From Solicoccozyma terricola (taxonomy: Eukaryota > Basidiomycota > Tremellomycetes > Filobasidiales > Piskurozymaceae): 64,000 nt of DNA. The DNA lies in contig BCLD01000013.1 of NCBI GenBank assembly GCA_001600875.1, positions 47,944 to 111,943 of the forward strand, given 5' to 3'. Positions 1 to 11,438 of this stretch are shown piece after piece (the first letter of the stretch is position 1; each line of letters begins with the position of its first letter). Below the pieces are notes generated by a model that saw nothing but the letters and a program-made list of their open reading frames with translations, ran no database searches and was not told where the DNA came from. The position numbers and the translations under genes are program-made.

Positions 1-1304
1 GGGTTTATCCCAACAGCGAACAGATTTCGTGGTAATTGATATTTTCTCATTGAAAACCCCGATTCGATAACAGGTCATAAAGGTGCCGTATGGTCAAGCA
101 AGCTCAGTTTAGATACAAGTAAAGCAGCGACAGGAAGTGCTGATTTCACAGCGTAAGTTCACGCGCGTCGTCGTCCCCTCTCTCCCTCCGTCTCTCGAAT
201 GAATCATCATACCCACTAACCAATCCCCCCCCCCCCCCCCCCATCGTAGAAAAATATGGGACACGTATTCCGGAGAAGTATTACATACATTCTCCCATTC
301 CCATATCGTTCGAACCGTCGCTCTCAGCCCTCAAGCCAACCCACAATACTTGCTTACGGGAGGTCACGAGAAAAAGATTCGATTATTCGATCTTGGAAGA
401 CCAGATGCAGAACCACTCGTACTCGGAAACTACTCTACAGAAACATCAGACGGTATCGGTGCTGGTTTATCATCTAAAGGGAATATCAAATCTTTAGTTT
501 GGGATGAAGGTCAAGGTGGTGTAGTTGGTGTTTCAGCAGGTGAAGATGGGATAGTGAGGTGGTGGGATTTAAGAACTTTGGGTGAAACGGCAAGTTTCGA
601 TATGGGTGAACCGATAAGTTCGATGGAAATGGTTCATGGAGGTGGCACTTTGAGTGTTACCAGTGGGAAATCAGTTCATTTTCTCGATATCCTTGGGTGA
701 GTAGGGGGGACCCCGTCCGGGGAAGACCGTCGTTCCTAAATCTGAACACACCCACCTCTTTCACAGACAACATCCACCCGTATCAATCACTCTCCCACAT
801 GCCGTCTCTTCCGCTTCTCTTCACCCAATCGCACGAGATCGTTTCGTCGTAGGTTCAACATCCGACCCATGGGTTCGCGTATACGACCTTGACACAGGAA
901 ACGAACGAGAAGTGTATAAAGGCCATCATGGACCTGTACATACAGTTAGTTATAGTCCGGATGGTGAGATGTATGCGAGTGGTAGCGAAGATGGTGAGTT
1001 TGGCAAAAAAAAAAAAGACAGGTTGTCGGTGCAGCAGCAGTAGGTAGGGTTTCGGGACCGCTGATATTGCGAGGTTCCCCCGCGTTCGTTCTTAGGTACC
1101 ATTCGATTATGGCAGACTACACCGGGAACAAATTATGGACTTTGGCAAGGTCCAGTCGGGAATGGTTTATCTGCTTCGTCTACATTGTCGTATGACGGTG
1201 CGATGAATGGGAATGGGAATGGATTAGGAAACGGGAACGGCGAAGTGAACGGGAACGGGAATGGGAATGGGTATTCCTCAGGACAAAATAGTAATTACTA
1301 TTGA
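1..1304 (+). CDS. STRAP-like WD40 repeat protein (3' part)
   Basis: The spliced frame encodes WD40 repeats of the STRAP / serine-threonine kinase receptor-associated protein type, an adaptor linked in animals to the SMN complex and TGF-beta signalling. Exons I can support are 74-152, 250-696, 767-993 and 1096-1304. The first begins in a GHKGAVW motif at the start of a WD repeat; later blades carry YLLTGGHEKKIRLFD, DGIVRWWDLRTL and SGSEDGTIRLWQT. The fold is followed by a low-complexity Gly/Asn tail (GNGNGN type) before TGA at 1302-1304. The start lies left of the window. A 15-nt stretch at 17-31, between an AG and a GT, could be one more small exon, but this is unproven. The intron at 153-249 carries an 18-nt C run before its acceptor. 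The family call is confident; the exact orthologue is less so. Confidence 0.85.
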
Positions 1305-1492
1305 AATCAACGCTGGGGTGTTGTATCGATTGCCACACACACCCCTTTGAGATGTTTGTAGGTGTCATATAGTCAACACTCAATATCATTGATGTCGATA
1401 CGTCGGCAATGGATGGTACAATCGGTCCAAGGCAGCAAGTATGCGGCCGGTCTGGTATCCGTTACGCCGAAATCTGATCACCCACCCCGTCA

Positions 1493-2240
1493 TCATGCAG
1501 TCACTGGTGTCGCATCCGCACCACCAACCATCTCTCCTACCTCCCCCTCACCATCCTTCTCCACCTTGGCCACCAAAGCCTCATACCACTTCTTTCTCTG
1601 CTCAGCAACCACCCTCATCCTCTCATCATGACTTAAACTCCTATACCATTTCCCAAATTTACGGGAATCATTCGCTTGTATTCTCAATGGGAGACCAGTC
1701 GTGGGGTGGTTGAGGGTTAGGGAGTGGTGTGGGACGGTAGGTGAGAAAGGGATGTAAGGGTTGAGGGAAGAATAGCGGGGACGAGGTGGTTGGTTGTTCA
1801 CTGCTTGAGCGTACGGACGGAGCTGGGAGATTGGATTAGAATTCGTCAGCATCGTGATGTTAAAAAAAAGGTTTCCAATCCACCTTGTCTCTCTCTCCCT
1901 CTCACTCCTACCACGTCCTTCTCACTCACCCTAGTCGAATTCAACACATCCTGACCCGGTCCAACAAAATATCTAACTTTTTCATCCATTACTCTAAACT
2001 TTGCTTTCCCATTGACGACATGTTTCCCTGGTGGACCAGTTCGATGGCCACCTCCTGGTACATACGCTTGACCGGTACCTGTAGCAGCAAGCAAGGGGAT
2101 AGGACGACGTGTGCGTCAGTTTCGATACACCGTAACGAAAGCGGGCACCGTCCAGCTCCACCTTTGTAAAAGTCCTTGTTGCCGCGTTTTGTGGTGAGGG
2201 ACAGTCGTGATGCTCCTTGTAGGACTTTGGTGACGTTCAT
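1493..2240 (-). CDS. MRPL27: Mitochondrial large-subunit ribosomal protein mL41 (MRPL27 family)
   Basis: A three-exon gene: 2162-2240, 1930-2078 and 1822-1493, giving 185 aa in one frame. The N-terminal part contains RLSLTTKRGNKDFYKGTG, matching the TTK+GNK-YKG start of yeast MrpL27/mL41. It is followed by PGGGHRTGPPGKHVV and VRYFVGPGQDVLNST, and a second block beginning LRPYAQAVNN that corresponds to the family's L+PYV motif. The C-terminal 60 residues are a basic, probably helical extension. The family works in the mitoribosome large subunit, and the short basic N-terminus is compatible with mitochondrial import. The ATG at 2240 was chosen because it directly precedes the conserved block and leads into a clean donor. 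About 250 bp separate it from the upstream cysteine-rich gene on the same strand. Confidence 0.85.
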
Positions 2241-2489
2241 TGCTCGATGTGTGGACGAATGGGCGGGCTGGTCGTATGCGGTACAAGAGTGAGGTTGGGT
2301 GAGGTTGAGGTTGGTGGTTGAACGGCGGTTTACGGTTTCTTGCTGAATCACGTGACCATCCGGGGTGGCGGCATGTCACCTACCAGTAGCAGTAGTAGGT
2401 AGCACATTATCCTTGCAAACTTACGTCCCAATGAACTCGAATAGATGATGTATGGGTGTCTCAGTGCTACAATGGCATGCCCGGAGATC

Positions 2490-3553
2490 TCATATCTTGT
2501 GAGCAAAACAAATGCTACAATACCCACTACAAAAATCCTCCCGACAAACCCAATCACGGCAAGGACTCGAAGCATGACCAGTCTCGCAAAACATTGTGCC
2601 GCATCCTGGAAAGTAACAGACCCCTCCCCTTTCACCGGTCGATTGCTGCACGTCGTATCTACCTTTTCAACCCAGGTCGAGGGAATCAGGAGCAGAGGGT
2701 TGTCCGAGGTAAAGAGAACTCACAGCATTTGCTTGCTTGGTGTTTGAGGGCATGAACGTCGGGGGTGGTTGCGGCTACATAGGTTGCGGGGATGTCCTGG
2801 GCTATTAGGAAAAAAACGAACGTTCAACCGTAATTTCACCCAATTACAACACCGAGGCAACTCGACTCACCTTGTATGCGATATGGTGGTCCTTCATAAG
2901 CCCCGCTTTCTGATTCAAGCCCTGTGTGACAGTGACACCTTTGTCAGTGGGAGTGGGACTGGGACCGAAACTATCAGTGCTGAAAACTCTCACCTGCAGC
3001 TCCTGTCACCAGTTGACAACAAGTTTAATGCATGTGTACAAGAGCATTATTGGCTTGGTTGCCCGAGTTCTCACCTTCCGTAGAGTACCACTGCTGACTA
3101 CCATCCCGTTCTGTAGCTAAGGAGTCTGCAAAGCCAAAGCATGACTGTCAATCTGATGCATCAAGTATCCCTCTTTACAACATCCACTTACAAGGCAGAT
3201 CCAAAGATGTGGAAGGGGGGTTGCGGTTTGTGGAGGCGCTCCAAGTACCAGGTCCTATGCTGTCTTCATATGATGGTGGGGCTTCCCCCAGGCGAAAGCG
3301 GTGATGTCACCTACGTGTCACTCCGACGTTGAGAAGGGAGATTATTTGACTAGTCACTTACGAGTTTGCTCGCCCGGCTCAGGGGTTGCGCTTTCTCGAC
3401 CGTCTATTGGGGAAAGTTGGGTCTGGCATAAGTCTAGTTGTGTGTTCACAATACAGGGCCGCCAACTCTTCACGGCGAAATAGGTTGATACGGAAATCAC
3501 CACGACGTGAACTTACCGGTGCTGGTAGACGACGACTCTTCAAAGGAAGGCAT
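2490..3553 (-). CDS. Tandem cysteine-rich family, copy D (unknown function)
   Basis: I do not recognise this gene. A consistent spliced model has eight exons: 3517-3553, 3362-3403, 3192-3254, 3075-3125, 2994-3002 (9 nt), 2871-2921, 2724-2801 and 2662-2490, giving 167 aa with every intron in phase 1. The N-terminal 110 residues are Ser/Thr/Pro-rich and look disordered. The last exon encodes a cysteine module containing CYFPGCGTMFC, a central H, then PCRDWVC and FCSGYCSIC. The spacing is C-x4-C-x4-C-x8-C-x4-C-x4-C-x3-C-x2-C, suggestive of metal binding. The final intron ends in AAAAG, as in copies A-C. No signal peptide is visible. The acceptor of exon 3 is uncertain because at least three AGs keep the frame. 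A TATA box lies about 75 nt before the ATG. Confidence 0.6.
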
Positions 3554-3626
3554 GATGTTTGGCTTGCGTATTTGGATGGAGGATATATGGTCATCGATCT
3601 TGATCCAACAATCCTTTGGTTCACTC

Positions 3627-3632
3627 TTTATA
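3627..3632 (-). promoter_or_regulatory. TATA box of copy D
   Basis: TATAAA preceded by GGGG on the minus strand, 74 nt upstream of the ATG at 3553. Similar G-run plus TATAA elements precede copies A, B and C at 74-116 nt from their starts. Confidence 0.55.
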
Positions 3633-3813
3633 CCCCTGTTTGGAAACGGAGTTTCAACTGACTCCCTGATATCACCCTGTAGCACCAAAAACGCTTCAAA
3701 GGAACAAATACGGATGATGTGCTGACCGCGTTTGGTAGGGTGCAGTAGGGCAGACTGAAAGGTTTTCTTGCACGCATGTCAAATGACCCAGTTACACATT
3801 TTTGCGGTCCAAA

Positions 3814-4508
3814 TCATGTCTTGCGCTCGTGAGTTTTGCAGTGTTTGCAAGACCGACAGTTCTCCTTACACCACTCGCAATCACCCCACTCGTGCTCGTT
3901 ATATGTTTTACATGACTCCTGGCCGCAACCACTACTGCACTTTTCCCCCGCAGATGTGTATAGACCTATACCCCGGAGCAAGACTGTCAAATTTCTGGCA
4001 AGAAAAACATAATGTTACTCACATGGTCCTTTATGCCCTTCTGCAGTTGGAATCGTCGCAGAAATTGTTGGGGTGATGGTGCCTGTCCTTGCTGTTCAAA
4101 TTAATTATGGATATCAAGGCCGATCAGCTTTCAGAAAAGTAACTTGCCTCTTACGATGGATGGAGGGGATGTGGCTTCACAATGTAGAGCATTTGAGTCA
4201 ACTGTTTACCGCAGGACTGATTTCAAAAGTCACTCACGATTTGGTTCTGAAGTTATCGTTACCTCGAAAAGCACATGGATCTCCGGACGACCTGTTGAAA
4301 TATATTATAAACATCATGGCAACAGCTCTCAATCAGACAACTTGCCTTCCTTAGGAGGTGTCTCTGTAGGAATTCATGTGATGGGATGTCGACAGTGTCA
4401 GTGCCGTGGAACGGACGGATATGGAGTCGTTCGCCACCACTCTAACATACGTGAGCTGGAACGGCTGAAACTGTTCGTCGGGCAGAGTGAAGCGGGGGAG
4501 ACAGACAT
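3814..4508 (-). CDS. Tandem cysteine-rich family, copy C (unknown function)
   Basis: A paralogue of its neighbours, function unknown. The model has six exons: 4451-4508, 4346-4363 (18 nt), 4238-4291, 4155-4201, 4023-4091 and 3939-3814, giving 123 aa. The intron after exon 2 starts with GC (GCAAGT), as does the matching intron of copy A. The final exon encodes a compact cysteine module beginning HCSSGCGQESC, then HEWGDCEWC and NCRSCKHC; the spacing from the second Cys is C-x4-C-x10-C-x2-C-x3-C-x2-C-x2-C. The start context AAACATCATG is identical to that of copy D. Exon 4 shares the block GCTCTACATTGTG with exon 5 of copy A but reads it in another frame, so either the N-terminal half has diverged by frame change or this exon is mis-modelled. 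It is the shortest and most divergent copy. Confidence 0.55.
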
Positions 4509-4585
4509 GATGTTTGGTATTTGAATTGAGGTTATGTGGTCTGTCTGAATTCGCTTCATCGACTCTTTCTCAACATTCGTCTCCC

Positions 4586-4591
4586 TTTATA
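4586..4591 (-). promoter_or_regulatory. TATA box of copy C
   Basis: GCGGGTATAAAGG on the minus strand, 78 nt before the ATG at 4508. It matches the elements before the other copies in sequence and spacing. Confidence 0.55.
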
Positions 4592-5014
4592 CCCGCAGCT
4601 TATCATCCAAAAGTCGGAGCTCCAACTTTCCACTCCTGCGATCACCCCAAAGGACCCAACGCCCAACTTGGAACTTCTCAATAATGCAAGTCCGCCCTGT
4701 GTTATCCCGAAGCGCCGTAAAACCGCCATGTATGTCGTAGAGATTCCCTGCCGAAACCGGGTTGCTGACCCGAAAGTAAAGCTGTATTATCATCACATGG
4801 CTACTTTGCCTCGTCGTACCGCCATCTCTGTGATCCGGCGAGACCACGATAATTGCGAGACTGCGGGCGGGACTTTTGCCACTTTAAGTGTCGCCCAAGG
4901 CAAGAGGGAGCATGATACCTTAAGTTCTCTATTTCACTCGCTGATATGTGATACTGCAATGGGAGAGAGTATTGACATTCCGCAATTCCCCTCAGCCACT
5001 TGATATTTCTCCAG

Positions 5015-6074
5015 TCAAGGCACGATCATACCAAATAGCCCATGAACATTGCACCGTCGACAACGCGTGTGAATTCGCGCATCGTTACAATACCATTCAT
5101 CGCAATTCCCCCAAATATGAAAGCCATCTGTACAATACTTCAAAGTGCAGCCCAACTGGCAATCTTCCTCCGTAGGGTAAAGACCTTTTTCACACCGGAC
5201 CACAACATTTAACGCTTGTCTGGAAGAGGCAAAGTAGTGCATCCATCACTCACAGTGCCCATCATGCTGCCCAGTCACTGTAGCTGCTTGAGATCCTCCC
5301 TCGGTGGATGCATTGCCGTCGTGAAGGGGGTCTGTTTGATATTTGAATGTTTATAGCTATGTTTCATATACAGCTCTTGCATGGACCGCTTACCTTGAGG
5401 ATCTCTTTCTGTTAATAATAATTAAATGCCATACAACATCCATGGACATGAGGGTGAGAGAATTTGGGGCTTTGCTTTACAAGTCACTCACGTCCATGCT
5501 GTTGATCTTGATACATAATAGCAGTATTAGTCGGATTGTCAGCTAAATATTTAGCAGCACTGGCGCTCGGCAGGAACAACTCGCCTTCTTCGATTAAAGT
5601 GATCGCATCATCATCCCAAACATCCCCCGGTATCTCTACGTGTGACCAGGAAATGCAGACCTTCATAAGTCATTTAACCTTGACAGGTTTGAAAGCAGCA
5701 ACTTACGTTGGGTCCCAACTGCAAAAAGGACCATGCTGGCTTCTACAATCTCATATTACAGAACCTCAGAATCACCCTTCACACTCACTCACCTTCAAGG
5801 GTTCCAACTTCATAGGAGTTGTTGGCTGTATCTGTTTAGGTAATATTTGCTTGAAGCCATGAGCCCGAAGCCTTGGCAACACCGAATGTTCTGAGATGAC
5901 TCACCTCCAGGCGAAGCCGGTTGGCTCTCTACATCTCCGTTTGTGTGTGTAGTGATCCCATCTGTTCGATACCGTATCGTAGGAAAATATATTAAAGATC
6001 GTGGCAACACGGGACGCTTCCACAGACAACTCACCTTCCTCTGTGTTGGTGTGATAGTCTGTGCGCCCGGACAT
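5015..6074 (-). CDS. Tandem cysteine-rich family, copy B (unknown function)
   Basis: Eight exons: 6035-6074, 5905-5961, 5793-5831, 5707-5742, 5492-5635, 5394-5408 (15 nt), 5254-5331 and 5184-5015. They give a 192-aa protein with all introns in phase 1. The N-terminus (MSGRTDYHTNTEE) and the acidic, low-complexity middle resemble copy A exon by exon, and the introns between exons 2-3 and 3-4 still align with those of copy A. The last exon encodes CLYPTEEDCQLGC, then FHIWGNCDEWYC and HTRCRRCN. The cysteine spacing is C-x7-C-x3-C-x4-C-x9-C-x4-C-x9-C-x2-C. No signal peptide or membrane segment is seen, so a cytosolic or nuclear zinc-binding protein is more likely than a secreted one; this is inference. 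TGA is at 5015-5017. A TATA box sits 90 nt before the ATG. Confidence 0.62.
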
Positions 6075-6980
6075 GCTACGGAAAGCGGATTTGAATTAGG
6101 TGGTTTGGTGATTGATGGAGTGACAAGTACGAGCGGCGTCACTCGAGGAATTCCCGCCGACACTTTATACCCAAGGTTGGCAGCACAAGAAAGATTTCCG
6201 GAATCCAACATTCGTACCCCGCTCTCCATCTCCTTTCACCAACGCGCTTGAATATGATGATTCTGACGTGAGGTATGCGGAAAGCCTCATAGGGCACCCT
6301 TTCCACATTTGGAGAGAACCAAACTGAGATGCTGCTTCCAAAATCCTGCGCTTCAAATCGTCCCATCGTTCCCTCTGGTTCCCGCAGAAAGCGGACGAGC
6401 TACCTTACCGGCGAGATGGCGAGTCCAGCTGTAGCACTATCATGCTCACACAAACGCTAAGCCACAGCTACAGTCTCCGAGTCCCAGCACCGGCGACTCC
6501 TAGATCGTACTTGGAGAGGACGCAATACCTATTACGTTTTGTGCCTGGGTGGCGGTTTCAAATCATGCGTGACAAGAGGCAAATCATATCATTCATGCAA
6601 ATAACCAGTCAGTTTACCGTCTCGGACAGCACTGGAGGTGGAACTGGAAGGAAAGACATTCTTTTGATCCCAGTGATCACCCTCTCTGACTTGGTCAAGT
6701 AAAACGAATAAGAGAAACGAATAAGAGGAGGGACACAGCAGCGGCAAAGCTCAACTCAGACGTGTCTTGTTTGGGGCAGCTCTGTAATAAGGTGGATTCA
6801 CCTGAGGCTTGACTTTCAATCATCCAAATCACACTTCACTGCAACTTATTGACACTTTTTACTATCCATACGACCTGGGACTGCTGATATTTGCCAAGTC
6901 CTAACACCAATTCTCCACTCCCTTGCCCACCGGGAGGAACAAGTAGTGACGGCCGACTGCCTAGCAAACCATATGACTTG
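6075..6980. other. Spacer between tandem copies A and B
   Basis: About 900 bp holding the 3' flank of copy A and the promoter of copy B. I see no complete further copy of the cysteine module here. A decayed remnant cannot be excluded. Confidence 0.4.
6164..6169 (-). promoter_or_regulatory. TATA box of copy B
   Basis: TTGGGTATAAAG on the minus strand, 90 nt before the ATG at 6074. Copy A has the close match TTGGGTATAAG. Confidence 0.55.
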
Positions 6981-7957
6981 CTAGGCATTGCATTTTTCAC
7001 AGTTGCGGTGCGCCGGGCGGCCTCCACACCCTAATTCGCACGGCTTCCATAAGTGTCCGCTATCGCGAACGTCTTGTACTTGTACACAGACATGGTTAGT
7101 GCACGCGGTCTCCCGGATGCATTTGCTTCCTGGCTCAGCGGGGTAGTCGCCTTTTGCCCCAGAACACTGCGGAGTCAGCCCATTGTCAGAGAGCTGGCAA
7201 ATTCCACTCACAGTGTCCCACATGCTCAGTTCGATTTGGACCACTGCCCGCTACGTAGATGCCCGGGTCGACCGCCAACCGCTCCAAAACGCCACTCGCT
7301 ATTTTCAAAATAAATCAGTCAGTTTGAAGGGGTGATTGCAGCTCCCCCTCCCCCCCCCCAGGGCACCCCCACTCCCGGCGGGAGAACTCACGTGGAACTC
7401 TTCCTGATATTATTCCAAGGTAGGTACAGTCAGTGCAAGGGGAATTGAGGGCTTCAAAATTCATTTCCATACCATCATGATTTAGCTCCCGGTCAATTAC
7501 ATCGCTAAATACTGTCCTTCCCACAATGTAGAGCAGAACTATTTAGTTGACGTTGACATGTGAGAAAGCAACAAACTTACGTTCGGTCCCTTCTGCAGAA
7601 TGGGCCACACTAGCTTCTATAATCACACAATACACAACTCTTAGAATCACCCTCTTTACAAGTCCAAATAACTCACCTTGAGATGGTTCGTTCTCAGAGT
7701 TGAAGCTTGTGCCTGTATAGGTGATATTTTTGTATGAGACATAAGCCAAGTGACCTGGCAACACCGAAGGTTCCGAGACAACTCGCCTTGGCCTTCGTCT
7801 TCGCTTGGGGGTCGGGTGTTGGAGTCATTCGTAGTACCTAACAAACACATGGATGCGTGAGGGTGAGTGTGAGGAGAAATTGGTGGCGGGTCGCAATTTC
7901 TGGGAACTCACCCTCTGTACCTTGAAAGGTGGAGTCATAGCAATCGCCTCTCGACAT
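6981..7957 (-). CDS. Tandem cysteine-rich family, copy A (unknown function)
   Basis: Seven exons: 7912-7957, 7787-7837, 7677-7712, 7581-7616, 7392-7538, 7212-7298 and 7150-6981, giving 190 aa, all introns phase 1. The intron after exon 2 has a GC donor (GCGAGT). Exon 4 matches exon 4 of copy B at 27 of 36 bases, and both are exactly 36 nt; the last exons of A and B are both 170 nt. The C-terminal module starts CDYPAEPGSKC and continues through ACTNHVC, GHLWKPCELGC and NCEKCN. The spacing is C-x9-C-x5-C-x4-C-x15-C-x3-C-x8-C-x2-C. The last intron must use the AAAAG acceptor at 7151, because the stronger-looking CGCAG upstream would break the frame; the same choice is forced in copy B. Function unknown. 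Confidence 0.62.
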
Positions 7958-8072
7958 GGTGTATAGAGTTGAAGGTGGGAACTGGGATGATGTGTTTGGG
8001 TTGTTGATTACTTGGGATGATAAAGGGGGGATCAAGCACTCAATACAATGAGTTATTCCCCTCCGCCTATCT

Positions 8073-8078
8073 CTTATA
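8073..8078 (-). promoter_or_regulatory. TATA-like box of copy A
   Basis: TTGGGTATAAGAG on the minus strand, 116 nt before the ATG at 7957. It shares the TTGGGTATAA core with copy B. Confidence 0.5.
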
Positions 8079-8898
8079 CCCAATGGGATGGCAGTTTTCA
8101 AAAGATCACCCAAACGACCCCAAAAAAAACCAAAAAAGAAGCCAAAAAAAAAAAAAAGCGGAATTTCCAGATCTAATATTGATCTCAAAGGAAGATACTA
8201 TACAACCTGAAAAAAAGTCTCAGTGATTCCTAATCAAGCGCCCCCCCGCCCTTCTCTCCAGACTTGAACCTGCGGGTCCTGCGGGTTCTGCATTGATTTG
8301 ATAAAAGGGAGTCCGAGTTCCCGGCAAATACAACATGCTTTCCCGGGGGTGGCTGCGCATTTTTCAACTCATCCACCTCGTCTCACTCTGTTCCCCTTTG
8401 TTAATCCAACTTGAGCGCGGAGAAGGAAGAGTGCGAAGTGTGTGTTACCTATTTGCAATTGCCATGGGAGGGTGCATAGATTCCCCCCCACCCCTGGTGT
8501 GTGTGTGTGTGGCGACACTGACATAATCCAGTCACGTGGTGGCGGGTGGCGGGTGGCGGTGGGATGGGTTGATTTCAAGACAATGGCGCGTCCAAGTGGG
8601 ATAGTAGGATAGTAAGGAGAAGAGTGGGTGGGGAGTAGGGGGTGGGGGGGGATGGGTAGGGAGTGGTAGTCAGTAGATGGTACTACGAGTACATTGGCAT
8701 GGTGAAGGGGATGGAGGAAGTGGTGGGGTACGGGGGGGTACGGGGGGGGATTACAATGCGCCAACTGCTGAAACTTGGTTGAAACAGGTCGCGCTCGAAC
8801 CTTTTTGTTAAACAAAGGGGGAACGGACACGATCCCTTTCAACGGATAGAAGGGATGGTGATGGTGGGGGGATGGGGGGGGTAGACATCCATCCACAA

Positions 8899-8919
8899 CA
8901 CACACACACACACACACAC
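8899..8919 (+). repeat. CA microsatellite at the CPK1 start
   Basis: About ten CA units end directly at CCATGG of CPK1 and therefore lie in its 5' leader. Confidence 0.85.
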
Positions 8920-8920
8920 C

Positions 8921-11283
<2,363 letters not shown>

Positions 11284-11438
11284 TGCTTCCCCCCCCCCCC
11301 TCCCTTTCATCTGTTCTCGGTCTGCATTAATATCTCATATATCACTCTGCATCAATGTAACACCTCTTGACGACCATGCTGTAACGATTGTCTACCTTTC
11401 AAATCACACCCCAGCCCCCCGGCCTTCCCGCGTTCTAT

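Larger units (their letters stand above)
7958..8920. other. Divergent promoter region, copy A / CPK1
   Basis: Intergenic DNA shared by copy A (leftward) and CPK1 (rightward). It holds the TATA-like box of copy A, a GT microsatellite at about 8497-8512, G-rich stretches at 8640-8760, and a CA repeat at about 8899-8919 that ends directly at the CPK1 start codon. No gene is visible. Confidence 0.5.

Noticed and set aside
2490..2750. Reading the last exon of copy D as a membrane protein (hydrophobic frame at 2490-2635)
   Set aside because: That frame is an overlapping one; the spliced frame gives a cysteine module matching copies A-C.
8255..8290. Possible minus-strand tRNA (GGTTCAAGTCTGG resembles a T arm)
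   Set aside because: The flanking bases do not form a T stem and no cloverleaf could be drawn upstream.
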